Positions 35,471 to 49,494 are shown, counted from the stretch's first letter. The stretch: 64,000 nt of DNA from Paralvinella palmiformis (GCA_025642065.1 JAODUP010000119.1:480001-544000); one strand, 5' to 3'. Notes: a model not told the origin generated them from the sequence alone. Program-made: numbers and translations.

Positions 35471-36676
35471 AAGCTACATTTTTATAGACCGATATAAACG
35501 TTTTAGACACAGATATTTGCGAAAACTTGAATATTTCATATCCAGGATATTTCCGAAGAAAACAATAATTGTTTAAATACACAACTCACACACATGTGGT
35601 GGAAGGGGGTTTATTGAAATACATAATTATGCATGAATAACATTACATAACATACAAAATATGCAGCCGCACTCAAAGATTGAATATCATTAAATGAGAT
35701 AAAGTCCTTACACTGGACTATAGTATAATAATAAATTGATAGTATGACGAAAACCCCAACTAGCTACTTAAACTAACTACAGACTAAGAGAAAAATATTA
35801 AATCATATAATTACAGAGATGGTGGGAGGGGAAAATGCTGAACAATGCCTTGCAATTGCTGACGGGAAGTGCCTGTAAGAGTCCCCCCCCCGTTAGGCTT
35901 CTCTAGAAGGGAGGAGACAGGTGCTGACCCCTTGTGGATACCCTGAATGATCCATCTGAGGGATCATGACAGGTGCTGCCACCCGTGGAACATTATGTAT
36001 TTACCCCACTGCAAAGATTACCTTTGGAGTGTGCATCATTTCGATACATAATATGGCCAGATGTTGAAATGATACCTTTTATTTTGGCCATTCGTAATCA
36101 GAAAAAAATGGTGATATGTTTGTTTTTATTGACTTGATCCTGTATGAATTTATTAATGAATAGCTGTCAAACTAAGCTATCTGCATGAATAATGTAACAC
36201 CGCGATCGAATCGGCTAAAGCAAACTTGATCGATCATTGTCACACAAGACCTTGTAAATAAAGAATCTTTATAATGGACCGCATCATCATATAAGTGTGG
36301 GTGTGTGGTTGTGTTGTATGGGAATTGGGTATTGAGTGCGCCCGCGCGATCCTGTCCTCTCGTGCCACTGAAATAATGACCATGTTTTTCTAATAAGTAA
36401 ATACTAAATGTATACGCGTGTTTCCGCTTTATAACGATAAGTTGATAAGAAGCAGATGTTGAAGCAATTCTTTGGCAATTGTCATCCTACATACACAATT
36501 TTACGTTTATCAAAATTATGATTTTAGTCAACTCTGAAGACATTACAGTACATATTTATTTAAATTGCCTATAGGCAATATCCCAAGCATCATTCGGGTG
36601 CCACATAAGGCATATTTATGAATATTCGGTTCCGTTCGTTTTCAGTCGGCAAGCCGCGGCGGGCAGAGATGTGTAC

Positions 36677-36684
36677 TGACGTCA
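36677..36684. promoter_or_regulatory. CRE site TGACGTCA
   Basis: A perfect palindrome in the context TGACGTCATCAA, just after a GC-rich patch (AAGCCGCGGCGGGCAG). It resembles the site at 38677 in its first ten bases. Confidence 0.4.
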
Positions 36685-38676
36685 TCAACATGTGCTCAAG
36701 TCCTGGTATAGTTATATATTCTGCTGTGTAACTAATTAGCCACTTGGTGACCAGCTCAGATTGACCGATGTAAACACAAAGTTATTACGACGTTTTAAAC
36801 CACTAAACACTTAATTCATGTATAATTTGCAAGTCGTATGTGATAGACCGACTATAGTAATGTCAATATAAGACATTCGTATTAGAATGATCTGAAAGGG
36901 GCATTGGCCAAAACCAAATTGCTTTAAATAGTAGGTTCAAATCCATTTCCCCAAAAGTCTTTTTCCTTTCTGTCTTTTGGCACTGTATATATTTACTCCA
37001 TTGGTCTTTTGCCATTCAGACAATCCATTTAATATTTTAGCTTTATTTTTGTATCGATCATCAACTGAAAAAAAAGAATGAATCCTTCATTAGATGCGAA
37101 AAGATTTGTTAAGGTTATTATCATAATAATTACATCTAGTCATTTACAACAACAACAAAAATAACACACATACGCACGCACGCACGCACACGCACACACA
37201 CACAAATAACCTAATGAAATAAATTCAAAATTTCAATTCCATCAACACTTTAAATCTTATAATACTGATTTATCAAATCGATTAATTAAAATGGATGTTG
37301 AAGAAAAGCTGAGGAAATCTGGTTATATGGTGTTAAAGATAAGAATTTCTACTGAAAGAGTCTTACTGAGTTTAAACGTTAAGAATTAATGCTGAAAGAG
37401 ACTTTTTTCCTTTAAATTTGTTCACCGTTGGATTCAGATGGAATTATTTTAGACTACAGCATGGGTTCTTCCTGTTTATCATAGCGTGAGCCCACAATTG
37501 GAAAAATATCACGTGGTGACGTTATGATTCACACAGCCCTACTTCATCGAATAACGAAGCTACCCAGTTTTTTTAGGCCATATGAGGGCGACCTGGTTCA
37601 CTTTGAGAACGCTTGAATAAAGTGAGTAATGCTCATAAACCTGAAATCGTAAATATTATATAACATTCCAAATTACTGGAGAATCAAAATTACGGTTTCA
37701 TCGAATGCCAGATTGTACAGCGGGAAGAAGATATAGTCACGTTCTCTGATATCAATGTGAACAAGGATTACAGCTGTCTCCAGACCGAATCAGATTACCG
37801 ATGCTCTGGCTTAGGAATCCTTCTAACGTTTATTGCTCCCGGCCTCAGCCTACCACAGCTACTATTTTCATTGGGTCATTTTCATAAATCCGACAGATCG
37901 GTAGAAGCATCATTCTAAGGGAGTACAAAATACCACCATAAGGAATTTCAGCATGTTGTTGTTGTCTTTGCCAATTTTATTAACATTTGAGATTGTTTGG
38001 GGTAAGAATAAAGTTCTTCCGAAATTATACTTGGTTAACACTTGTTTACATTGTTATAACTGGGTCATACAAATAGTTTGTATACAATGACGTCGGGAGC
38101 ATCCAGTATGTATCTGGCTTCAAAATAGCAGCGTACACAGACGAGTTTTAATAGAGTTACTAGGACTTTCAACTATAAAGTGTTTATATTTTGACGCCAT
38201 TTATTATTAGCACATATTTGTAGTAGTCCTTCATATTTGAAATAAAAATCGATCTTAATTTCCTTTAATTTACACAAATAATTCTAGTTCTGGCATCTTT
38301 TCTTGTCATATCCTATTGAGCAAACAATTCTTACTTTTGTATGTTGCCTGACACACACACGCGCGCGCGCGTGCACACATACACACACACAACCAAACAT
38401 CCAGAGAGAGAGAGAGAGAGAGACAGTTTAGTCAATAAAGGAAATAAATATTGAATATGCATAAAACGTACAAGTTTCCTGAGTAATCTAATTTAATTAC
38501 CACTTTAAAAGACAGGCATATTTTAATTAATAAAACTACACATAATTAATACAAGTATGGGTATCATACTGAGATGAGATATTTTTAAATGAATATGTTG
38601 ATCTCTCATTTTCTTACTCCTCCACGTACTGGGTAATAAATAATGACCTTTCTTTTCCACTAACTCTGCGATGTCG

Positions 38677-38770
38677 TGACGTCATCAAATCGTGTGCCTA
38701 TGAAACTTCCGTGTTTAGAAGTTTGGAACTTTTAGAAGTTTGTTTACCGATAATGAACTCTTCATTAAGG
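38677..38770 (+). promoter_or_regulatory. CRE-containing promoter and possible non-coding first exon
   Basis: TGACGTCATCAAAT (CRE at 38677-38684) is followed by about 85 bp ending in AAG and a GTGAGA donor at 38771. The layout suits a promoter plus a short 5' exon of the next gene to the right, whose first coding exon is at 51590. The only ATG frame reaching the donor (MNSSL) is in the wrong phase for that exon, so this would be 5' UTR. Unproven. Confidence 0.25.
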
Positions 38771-40114
38771 TGAGAATGTGAGGGTTTATTATGTAAAAAG
38801 TAACATCGGAAATATACCAAATCCTCAAACGATGTGAACGATTAACTTTCTTCTGGAATAATTGTAGAACTAGACTTGTTCGTTGTTGAGTTGTTTAGAT
38901 CTAGAGTTCTAGTCTAGTCTTAGTCTAGATCATCATCATGATTGTTGACTGAGCTTGCCTTGGTTGATTTGATCTAGTCTAGTAGTAGACTAGATATCTA
39001 GACCTAGTAGATTTATGACCTATCTTAGATTAACTATGATTATTCAATCAGTGGTTACACTCTATAATTATTGTGAATATCTATAGATCTATGACCATTA
39101 TCATATTATCAATTATGGCATTAATAATTATATCTGTTTGTATTACGTGATTATACGGTGATACTGATAGATCTAGTTTATATATAATATTATAAATATA
39201 TGCTGTGCCTATTGCCCAATTGGTCCGGACGTCCACTAAAGTGAAGGTAGCTATAGCTTTATTAGTCCAGTGATTCTATTGACCTAGAAGTAACTCGGCC
39301 ATTATCGTTTAAAAAAGAAATGTGCCCTTCCTCAGACAAAAACAGATGCACCATATCATATGAATGTATTTATTCTATTGTTATGAAAAAAATTGTAGAT
39401 TAATAGGTAACAAGTTATTTTTTGCTTTATAGATTATAATCAAGGTATTTACTTTTACAATGTCTAAAAATTTCAAACACTTATATTGAACAAACAGTGG
39501 ATGAGTATGATAAAATAACTAGCTGTGTAGGGAAGTATTAATGAACAGTATAACATGTGTAAGTGTTGTTTTCAAGTATTTGTTTGATTTTATATATAAC
39601 AGAAATATTTTCTAGACATTTTTACAAACAGCATTAATATGATTAAATCATGACAATTTTTCATCTACCAATACTCCTAGGAGTAGAAATAACTGAAATA
39701 ATTTGGAAGTGGAACTGACCTGTCACCATCTTAGGCTAGGCTGACAGTGACTTGTCTATTGTTTACTTTTTGTTGACGATTCACGATCAAGAGAAAATTA
39801 TAAAGGCTACAAAAAGCCTAACTATTGGAGAGATTGTGAAATCCCAACTAAAGGAAGAATATATTATAGAAGACATTGTTGTGGCCAGACAGTTGTCGAG
39901 GAAGACAAACTGAATTTGAATATCAATGTAAAAATAAAACATAAAACCAGAGTAATAATAAAAAAAATAAAAGTCGATTTAATTTCCTGGCAGTGGGTTT
40001 CAGCTCTGATCGGTGGATTTGTAAAACAAGTATTCAAAAACACTGATCTTTAATTGATGTTATTTTATAGCTAAATAAATTTAAAACTGCTCTCTATGTA
40101 GACTTTAAAGCTAA

Positions 40115-40290
40115 TGTTCCTGTAGAGTGTACATTGGCCTTCAGACCTTATAACTAAGGGTTTAGAATAATAATAAAAAAATTAATGAGTAGATATCGTA
40201 GTCCCAAGCAATGTTGTATTCACCGCTGTTTAAGACTCTTTTGTCACAATGCTTTATGAACACACAGACAAGCGAACACACACACATTTG
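40115..40290. repeat. Dispersed repeat, copy 2 (related to 2325-2500)
   Basis: Shared order of words with copy 1: CCTTCAGACC, ATAACTAAGGGT, AATAATAATAA, AATGAGTA, GTAGTCCCAAGCAATGT and GAACACACAGACAAG. Both copies then run into AC-rich sequence. Ends are not defined. Confidence 0.6.
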
Positions 40291-42124
40291 CTTTTAATTA
40301 TAAAGATATAAAAGTGATTTATCTGGAACTTACCGGTAATAATTTAATATTTTGATTAGCTTTTGTCTTAAACAGTTCACATTTTCATGACTGATACAGA
40401 TATGCTCACATAAATTATGTATAATGTCAAAATATGAACACCATCAACCACATATTAAATGATCCAGTTCAAATTGCTCTTTAATTGACTATGAATGGTC
40501 TGTGTGCCCTGCCATTTTGAAGCCAGACACAGATCCGATGCTCTTGAAATCTGATGTCATATACCACAAATGATTTGTATTATCTGGTTATAACTATGCA
40601 AATGGGCATCAGCCAAACACGTGTTTTACGAACAGCTTGGTATGTTACTGAAATGGCTAAAGAAAACTATATACTGTTAGTGAAATTTTTAAAGACAATT
40701 ATAACAATGTTATAACAAGAAGTATCTTGGAGCTTATTTATGTAAATGAACCGATCACTGGATCAGCTAATAGTAGTTAGGTTGGGGGGTGAGGGTAAAG
40801 GTCAAGAGGATGGCTAAGCCAGAGCTTCTTAGACCTGACTTGATGGGGATCCAGATGGCCACCTAATCCTTGCACCATCTGAGGTTAGAACACCTGCCCT
40901 CCAGTAATTAGGATTATTTCCTTATATCTACAATATTAGATACCAGATAGAGTTCCTGATTATGTTACTTTTGTAAGCATTTCACATTTGTTAATCCGTG
41001 ATTTAATGATTTGTTTAGATTCAGTGTTAGTCACACACTTAAGGCACATGGTAAAGTAGCAGCTTCTTAAGTAAACATCCCATTGATTGAAGTAGCTTAG
41101 TTGGATTTGAACCCATATCTTGTAATTTGTTAGCACTATAAAACATTAACACTGACAATGATGAGGAGAGTGTCTATGTTTGTGTCTCAGATGGTCCATC
41201 TATACACAATTACAGCTGTCTATGCCACTGGTCAATAGGAGTATTTATTTTTAATGGTGACATACAAATATTGTGTTATGACATTGTTACACTCAGGTAT
41301 ATGCTGACCCTGAATTTGTATTTCCAAAACTACTAATTCAACATTTATTTTGTTGTTTTTCATAATTGTCAAAAATTACTATCCTCAAATTATTAAACAC
41401 ATTATTATAACATCATTTTTTAAATCTTTGCATATGCATCGTCAATATTTAAATTATAATGTGGTACAAAATAGGCATTTCTCCTTGTGTGTTCTTAGAA
41501 TGGTATATGACCTTACCATTACAGGAAGCTAAAACAGGATGCCATTTATATTGTTTTTGACATCAGAAAATTCTTGAATTATTTATAATCTGATGCTTCA
41601 TGAACCAAAATGATTACCCTGTAATTCATTCATTATGATACAGAGAATATTATTAGTATCAGAAACATATAATTAAATGAGTGAGTAATATTTATTTTGA
41701 GTAGTATTTATTTTGTTTGTTGTTATCTGTGTCCACCTATCAACATTCAAGACTTAACTTTTTTAACTTGTACACTTTTCAGATTGCAACATTACATAAA
41801 TTAGTCAGCTATGATGCTATCTATTTAGGCTCATTGCCAGAAATAAAAAATCTGCTCGTCCAACCACAACGTATGCTAGATATAGAGTATCCGGGAGTCT
41901 GCTGTGGAAATTATGTTTTAAGTTGAACGTCTGATAGCATTCTAGACTGATAGCTCTTTGCACATTTGAGAACTAAATATAACATGTCATGGTTCTGAAT
42001 ATGTGTGCAGTGTCTATGCTTGTAATAGCATTAATAAGTCAAAGGTGTTAGTTTCTTAAAGTTAAAGGTGTGTGTGTGAAATATTTAAGGTTACTTTAGA
42101 CTATATATATATATATATACACAC

Positions 42125-42236
42125 TATCTGAAGGTTGTTTCGTCTTTCGCTTCGCCTCATTACCTTTGGAGGTTGCTCGGCCCATTTAGCCTACCTTGTG
42201 CACAAAAGTGGCCGTAAAACATCAATCATCATCAAC
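42125..42236 (+). mobile_element. SINE family B, 5'-truncated
   Basis: Only the body and tail are present: TATCTGAAGGTTGTTTCGTC, CTTTGGAGGTTGCTCGGCCCA, TTGTGCACAAAAGTGGCCGT, CATCAATCATCATC. AT/AC microsatellite lies on both sides, suggesting insertion into a pre-existing simple repeat. Confidence 0.8.
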
Positions 42237-42699
42237 ACACACACATATATATATATATATGGAGACATGCTATTCTGTTTTGTAGACAAACACCATACAA
42301 TTATCCAATAGACTACTTGAAAACCCTTATCACTTATTATCAGAGAACTAATTTAATAACAAAAATGAAGTATTATAGTTTAGCCACTAGCTGCCATATC
42401 AGTGTTTTATCATTTATCTGGTGTCTATGGCAATCTATAATATCACTTAACACCTATTCTTATATATCTAATAACCATGTTTAAAAAAATATATTTTAAG
42501 TAGAACACTCTGTATTATTTTGGTACCATTGACTGTCATTATGGAGTATCATCTCACTGTACATGTAGGCTGTTAGTGACCAATTCCTAGTTTGGTATAT
42601 GAAAATAAATTAACTTTTATTATTCTTCTGATAAATTCTTAATAGATACAGTTAACTATATCTACTGAGATACATATGAAACAATACTAAAACAAGTGT

Positions 42700-43431
42700 T
42701 TATAAATAATAGTAGTTTGGACAAATATATTGCCGAATACGGCGAAGGTTATAAATATGATAGAAGCAGGAGCGACTTGTCAGAGAAATATGTTTTCTGA
42801 AATTAAAATCACTATCAAATGTAACACCAAGATTACGTACCATGTCTGATGGTGTGATGCTATGACTAAGGATGTTCATTGGGAAGAAATGAGTAAGTTT
42901 GCTGCGTTGTCTGGATGTACCTATAATGATGAAATCTGTTTTGTTGGCATGGAACCTAAGTTTACTGTTTGTCATCCAGCCAGAGATATCACTGAGACAG
43001 TCACCAAGTTTTTTAAGGGAAAGATCACTGTCTGCTGTAGATAAAGATATGTATACTTGGGTGTCATCTGCATATAAATGATGGTCTAATTTGTAGCTGT
43101 GAATAAGTGAGCCTTGGGAAACACTGCAAAACAAAGGCACTGCTTTTGAAAAACATTTTCCTATTTTGATTAATTGAATCCTATTTATTAAGAATGAGCT
43201 GATCCAGGTAAATGCTGTACCTACTATGCCATACCAATCAGAGAGGCGATCTAGAAGAACAGAATAATCAATGGTGTCAAAAGCTGCAAATAAATCTAAA
43301 AGTGTTAGTGCTATGACCTTTCCTGTGTCCAAGTTCTGGATTACAAATCCTGGTAACTTACACTGTTCTAGATAGTAGATAACAGTAATAAATGAGGATT
43401 TCAAGCAAAAAACTGCCTTTTCATTTCTCAT
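42700..43431 (-). mobile_element. L2/CR1-like LINE reverse-transcriptase fragment
   Basis: A 243-codon open frame on the - strand encodes part of a non-LTR retrotransposon reverse transcriptase. It has L-D-L-F-A-A-F-D-T-I-D (palm motif A), the Q-G-S of motif B, Y-A-D-D-T-Q (catalytic motif C), then K-T-D-F-I-I-I-G and N-L-G-V-T-F-D further on. Between Q-G-S and the YADD block about 16 residues normally present in the family are missing, so the enzyme would not be functional. Both ends of the element are gone; no tail or target duplication is seen. The frame is still open, so the copy is fairly young. Confidence 0.9.
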
Positions 43432-46400
43432 GATACCTTTTAGTCACCAGAATAAACAGAAAGTAGGTGTGAATCAGTGTTTTCCATACAGTACCTTTCA
43501 TGATGAAAATATATAATTGAGAATGGCTGTGTACGCATTTAAGATTTTATTCCCTATATAATCATATACTGGTGTATTATAAAAGACATGCATATGAGCA
43601 ATTGTTGAGTGCATTGTGCTAAAACTGATGGATGGGCTTTGTACCTGTATTTAAACTGTGATGACCACCCTAAATGATACTTGTTCATAAGAGAGAGAAA
43701 AATTATACTGGAATGTTCTTAAATATATCATATAATTCATGAGCCTGCCAAAATAATTCCGCATTTGTCCTAAATTAGAAAACAGAGTACTGACTCAAGC
43801 ATGGAGCAGATTTAATACAAACAGTTAAAAACCCAGTACAATATTATCATATTAGGCTGTACCACAATTATCTGGAACATTTTCTGGGCTGGCAAAGGCT
43901 TGTAACTGAAGTTTAAATGTGGATCAATGATATTTAAAATAATTTTCATAAAGGAATGTAAGCAAATCCCACTACCTGATGCACAGTTGTTGATTTCAGC
44001 ATCATTTACAATTTAATATGAAATCCTTTTTCGATCAAGCGAAGTTTCAGGTTTGTTTAGATCACACAACATTCCTGTAGCTTTCCCTCTGAACTTATGC
44101 AGATTATCTTGATGTTTCAACAGCACAGTGGTTAGAAAACAACAAACCTCCATCTCATACCTGTGTTTGGCGGATGATTCACTAAGAAGTCTCCCCCTAG
44201 TTATATGTCCCAAGTATAACCAATGATGAACTAACTTCATACAGATTAGCTCTCTCTATACAGTGTATTAGGTGCTAATATTACTATAGGAAATTGTGCA
44301 CAAAAGTTCACTTCCAGCTTGAAATCCAGATCTGGGGAGTTCAGATTAGAATAATGATGACTGATTTTGTGTGAAGATTGAAGCAACCCTTTTCCAGGTG
44401 TTAATATAGTCATTATCTTTATGATTTACATTATGCAGAAGACCTTCTTGTATCCATAATATTGCTGAAGCTAGTTATTTATATCATACTTATCCATTGT
44501 TTGTTCAAAATGAATGTTTGAAATTTTTTGATATTGTCGAATTAAAAACATTGATTATAATCAGTAAAGCCAAAAATAGCGTGTTACCTATCAATCTACA
44601 ATGTTTTGTTCAAAGCGTTAAAACAATTAATATTTTAAGCACATAATTAAGAATATGTTCATTTTTTATGTGACTGATGACGATGCTGAGGTATGTCTGT
44701 AATTTTATTTACTGTTCAAATGCCGGTATAACATATCTGATATAATATGCACAATAATGAATTATTTCAAAATTAAAGTTATATGGATTTGTTGTTGTTT
44801 CATAAAGATATAATTAAATCTACTGACTGTTCTACATATTTTTATTTTTAAATTTGTCATGAATGTTTTTAATGTTATGTTAAGGTGGGGATGCATTATA
44901 TAAGCAATGCTTCAAGCATCCTCCTTTTCAACATTCTATATGTGTTTTCTTTCATTAAAATGATGTATTATGAATGCTGAAATAAACAAATTGAATTGAA
45001 TTGTATCTTCATCTCACCTAACCCGAGCCTCACTTATCACTGACAAACCAATATCAAGTTTAGATCACTCGAGTAAAAGCGGAACTTTAATTCACCAAAG
45101 AAACTACCAACCGATCAGATTGGCTTATATCCAATCCGCATGACCAATACAGAAATAGTTGCCAAACTATTTATGTATAGGGATTAGATTGGTCTATAAT
45201 GTCTGTGCATCTAACTGTTCAGTCTTACAGGATGGGGTCCTACAGGATATAGTCGTCAGGACACTTGATTATTTGAAAAGCCATCACTTTTATGATATTT
45301 ACACCGTCCTGTAACCATGTCCTTGCTTTTATTATAGCAGCTCTAGATTAGTATTAGATTTGCCTTACTGTATTGAGTTAAGGTTGTGTGTGTCAGTTAT
45401 TTTAACATAGAATTGAATCTAGATGCCATGCCATGTGATATCCAACATAACAGATAATTATTTTCTCATAGTAGTCATTTATGGTTATTTTCAGCTGTGT
45501 GATTATGTGATGCCGTGTTCAGTATACATGTGTTTAACATACATGTATACTGTACATACAGATGTAACTCACACCTGCCTCTTGTATGTATATGTGAGCT
45601 TAGCAGCACTTCAAATCAGTATACTTCTTACTACATTGTATCATTAATTAGCATTGTTATCATCAGTAATTTCAAGTAAACAGATATATTTCTCCATCAT
45701 ATTAAACTTATTTTGTAAACAGTTTATGTTGCATGCATATAATTTCTGTTCCCAAACACAATTCATTTTCTCGCATTCCTCTTATTTTGATGCTGTTTGA
45801 ATAAAACAATTTATGGATTATTTCCCTCACACGGTAACATCACTGGTGATTTACTGAGTAATTTTATACAGAATAACACTTCAACATATAAGCTCTGGCA
45901 GCTGTCCAAGTGGCGACTGTCCAATTGTGAACACATTTTAAGTTTCCAGGAACATGACAGTCTCCACAAAGTACTGTATATTTTAATCTTCATATGATAG
46001 CTAATTTGGGCAAAACTACAAATGTGGATAGATGTTTCAAAAGTTAATTTTATGTTATCTCAAATATACCCTGAAGATGCTTCCAGATATATGCTGAAAG
46101 CTATTTTACAGTTAGAATGTATGTTTATGTGCTTAAAGCATCTAAGATTCACACTAAAATATGTGTGTTTAACAAAGGCTATTATTGCATCACTAAGCCA
46201 ATATCCTCATGTATACGCTGAGTTAAATCCTTTAAATTTTTTTATTTGGATGTACTAGTCTTATGGCATTTACAGGACACAGCTAGTAACACACTCCACT
46301 CAATACATCCAGGTGGCTGTACAAATCTCAGCGTTAACTGTCTGTGGAGTGTTTCATCCCATTTTTATTGGCAGTCACCTCTTTATATTCCAGGTGTAAC

Positions 46401-47667
46401 CTGTGACAAATCTTAAGAAAACACTTACCCAGTTATATCAATGAAAGTGCTAGCAACTGGACCATGTTATATAAGTGCCAATGGGTGAAACCTTTGCCCC
46501 ACACCTTCTGACATAAATGCTGTGTGACGTTGGAAAGTATCATACTTGTAGCCAATCAGCGACTTATTCACATCTTCACAGGTTATTTCACTCCAGAGAT
46601 TCTATAGTTAGACAGTTCAGTTTAACACAAACCCAACTAAATGATGTTTTGATAAAAGGATATCAACACGTACTTATGCTATATATAAAGAGCATCTTTA
46701 CAAAATGTATGCTAAGAAAACCAGAATGAGTTGTAATAGGCACTCCGCCAATAATCAAATTCCTGGATATTTAACTAGTTTTTCTCCCCAGCTCCATTCA
46801 TACTCAGTTTAACACGTTTTCACCTCCCTTGGTTATAAATATTAGTGCTAATCAAGAAAGTGCTGATAGCATGCTGGTCTCGGTCCTCTGGTTATTGTTT
46901 ATCTTCTGTTTGGTGTAAACACTGATTTGCTTAGATTAAGAGAAACGCAGAAGAATTGTCTGTAGTTAATCTATCTCTCTAATTTCAACTCCATTCCCCA
47001 TCGGTGACTGGTTCATAATTTTATCACACCCACCAGCTGCTGTTTATTGACAAATATAACTGCCACATTATGTAATTACCGAGGCAGCTAATACTAAGTG
47101 AATGCACATACAAAGCCTAGCCAGTCAAAGTATCTGCACTGAACCACTGAGAGATATTTATATAGGCCTGTAATGTAATGTTTGATATTTCTCGCTGTGC
47201 TGTCTAATGTTGTCACTTGTTAAACATACAATGCTCATTGGTCATATTTATGCAGTTTAATTTCAACTGAAACTAATTACTCTTTGATATATATATATAT
47301 AACAGAAAGATCTTGGTAGATTAACCAAGTCACTATGTTTTGTGGTGAGTACTACTGGCCTCTGTGTGGGCTTTGAACGGGAGGAGGTGCAGTTTTCTTT
47401 GTTTACCAAACCTAAAGGACAGGGCACATCAGATAGCATGAACAGTTATCAGTAGAGTGAATTATTTATGTCAATTATAGTTGTGATAACAATACTACTT
47501 ATGTATGTGTTACATAAGGGAGACAGTTTTACTATGTTTCGTTTTGGTAAACAAACCGAACTCACTTTAGACGGTTTTTATCTAAGTGGGACACTGTTGT
47601 ACCACATTTAGGTCAATAATTATCTATCTTGTACAGCACGTTTTGCTTTGTTGAGTCTGTTAGATTA

Positions 47668-47673
47668 CCATCA

Positions 47674-47714
<41 letters not shown>
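47668..47714. repeat. Compound microsatellite (CA)n-(GA)n
   Basis: A CA run passes directly into a GA run, the same compound type as at 2142. Confidence 0.95.
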
Positions 47715-48875
47715 CGAAACCCATGTTTCACAATTTTATTTACTGGTATACACAGAACTCATCAGGTTTATGTACACCTCTTCAGGAAGCATATCTCTTA
47801 ATGCCAGATAACAAGTCTAGATTATACCAGTTTATTACAATACTTGTAACTGTAGTGATAGAATTAAATGTGTTTAAAATGGGATCTTTTGTACACAAAT
47901 ATTGTTCATAATTGGAATGGAGAGAACAAATATCGTACATATTTTGTTATGTACAATGTTACTAATTGTACTTCCTGGTTGTAGCATAAAACTAACTGAC
48001 ACAATTAACCTGATGATTTTAACATGTCACTTCGACTAAGTGTATAAAATATGTAGGAGTTGTGTTATATTAGAGATTTACATTAATAAGCAATTCAAAA
48101 TATCTAGTTTCTCATGATTAGACCAGTGTCTGATGTATGTGACACATGCACACACACACACACACACGTACACACACACACACACATATACAGAGCCTAT
48201 TTATTATATGTGAAATGTCTGTACATGTCTTAGATATTACTTCATGGCAGATCTGCTGAAATGGTACATTAAAATATTTGTGCTGATTGAATGCTGTAAC
48301 TTTGGCTTCACTTAGCTCAGTGTTTTCTCGCCATCCCTAAGACTTCAGTTCCACCCGAGGGGGGGTTTCTCAACAACGGGTGATGTAGTCGCAGCACTGA
48401 GGACCAACCTCAGATGTTGGTTTTTCTGAAGTCATTTGAGATGATGATTACGTGGTTTAGATATTACCAAAAACGTATTTTTGTTTTCTAGTTAAGATAG
48501 GTTTTGTCATTTTTATCATAAATTCAATTTACAGTTATTCTACAAGTAGCTTAGATATTACCAATAAAGTATTTTTGTTTTCTAGTCATATCATTTGTTT
48601 GTATCATACATTCATTTACAATTATCTTGCTATTTTTAATAAAATTTAAGTTGCTGCTTTAGACTTTTTAAAATTAGTTTATTGAAAAGTGTGTGTGAAT
48701 ACCTGCATACTTGAGTAAAGTATCGCGAATATATAGAACTGTGGACTAAATATCAAACATTGGATAAAAAATCAAGAAATCGAATTGTCCCATCCCAAAT
48801 CAGAATGAAAAAGTGTCCTGATAAACTAGATAACATATGGGCCGTGAGTATATGTATATGTGTGTGTGTGTGTTG

Positions 48876-48907
<32 letters not shown>

Positions 48908-49494
48908 TGAATAATGTATATAACTATATAGATATATTTGCATGAAACTAGACCACAATATCAGTACAATCAAAGTAACTTAGTTCATCTGAGGGTATAG
49001 GTCTTCTTTGGTCAGTAAGAAACTATAAAAATGTAACATGACCAGTTACAATGTACTATCATAGTAATAACAGTATCTAATATTATTGTGGATTTATGGC
49101 TCAAAATATCTTTGTTCTGGAGCATTTTACATGAAAAACAATATAATATGTATAAAGACAGAGGAGTTAATTATAATTTATGGGGTTTGTTTGTTATACC
49201 TATTTTGTATATTATATTTCTCTTTGATTAAGAGTACAGATTTGTGCTACTGGAAATAATGACGTCTCTAATTATTATATTTAAAAATGTATACAACCTT
49301 CTGGCATATTAATTGGCCACTATAAGAACTTTTTTTAATCATAAAGCTGCAAGTTTCCTGCATTTATGGTAGGTTGGCTTTTATCTGGCTCTTATTTAAT
49401 ATGGCATGTTAACTTTTTTAACTTGAAAATGTAAATGAGCATTTTTGCATGACAGTGCTGCATATATTTCATGGAGTTGCTTACCATTTGGGAA

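Larger units (their letters stand above)
28572..38640. other. Intergenic region between Ski and gene 2
   Basis: No convincing exon is seen. Compared with the introns it is richer in CpG (for example 28860-29300, 30840-31140, 32860-33220 and 36600-36700) and contains TGACGTCA at 28889 and 36677. Otherwise it holds microsatellites and homopolymers, including an 18-base G run at about 32025, AT runs at 33414 and 34815, a TTG run at 34104, and AC/GC-rich runs near 30680, 33746 and 37172. A tRNA-like B-box (GGTTCAAATCC) is at 34559. One exon-like patch at 31265-31380 is treated under findings. Confidence 0.6.

Noticed and set aside
36677..38684. Exact 2000-bp spacing between two TGACGTCA sites
   Set aside because: The flanking sequences differ beyond about ten bases, so it is not a duplication; the round spacing is coincidence.
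42862..43081. Two 60-codon + strand ORFs
   Set aside because: Antisense to the LINE reverse-transcriptase frame.
44830..45003. LINE 3' tail ending AAATTGAATTGAATTG
   Set aside because: The tail-like words are suggestive, but no coding remnant or second copy was seen in the window, so it is not listed as an element.
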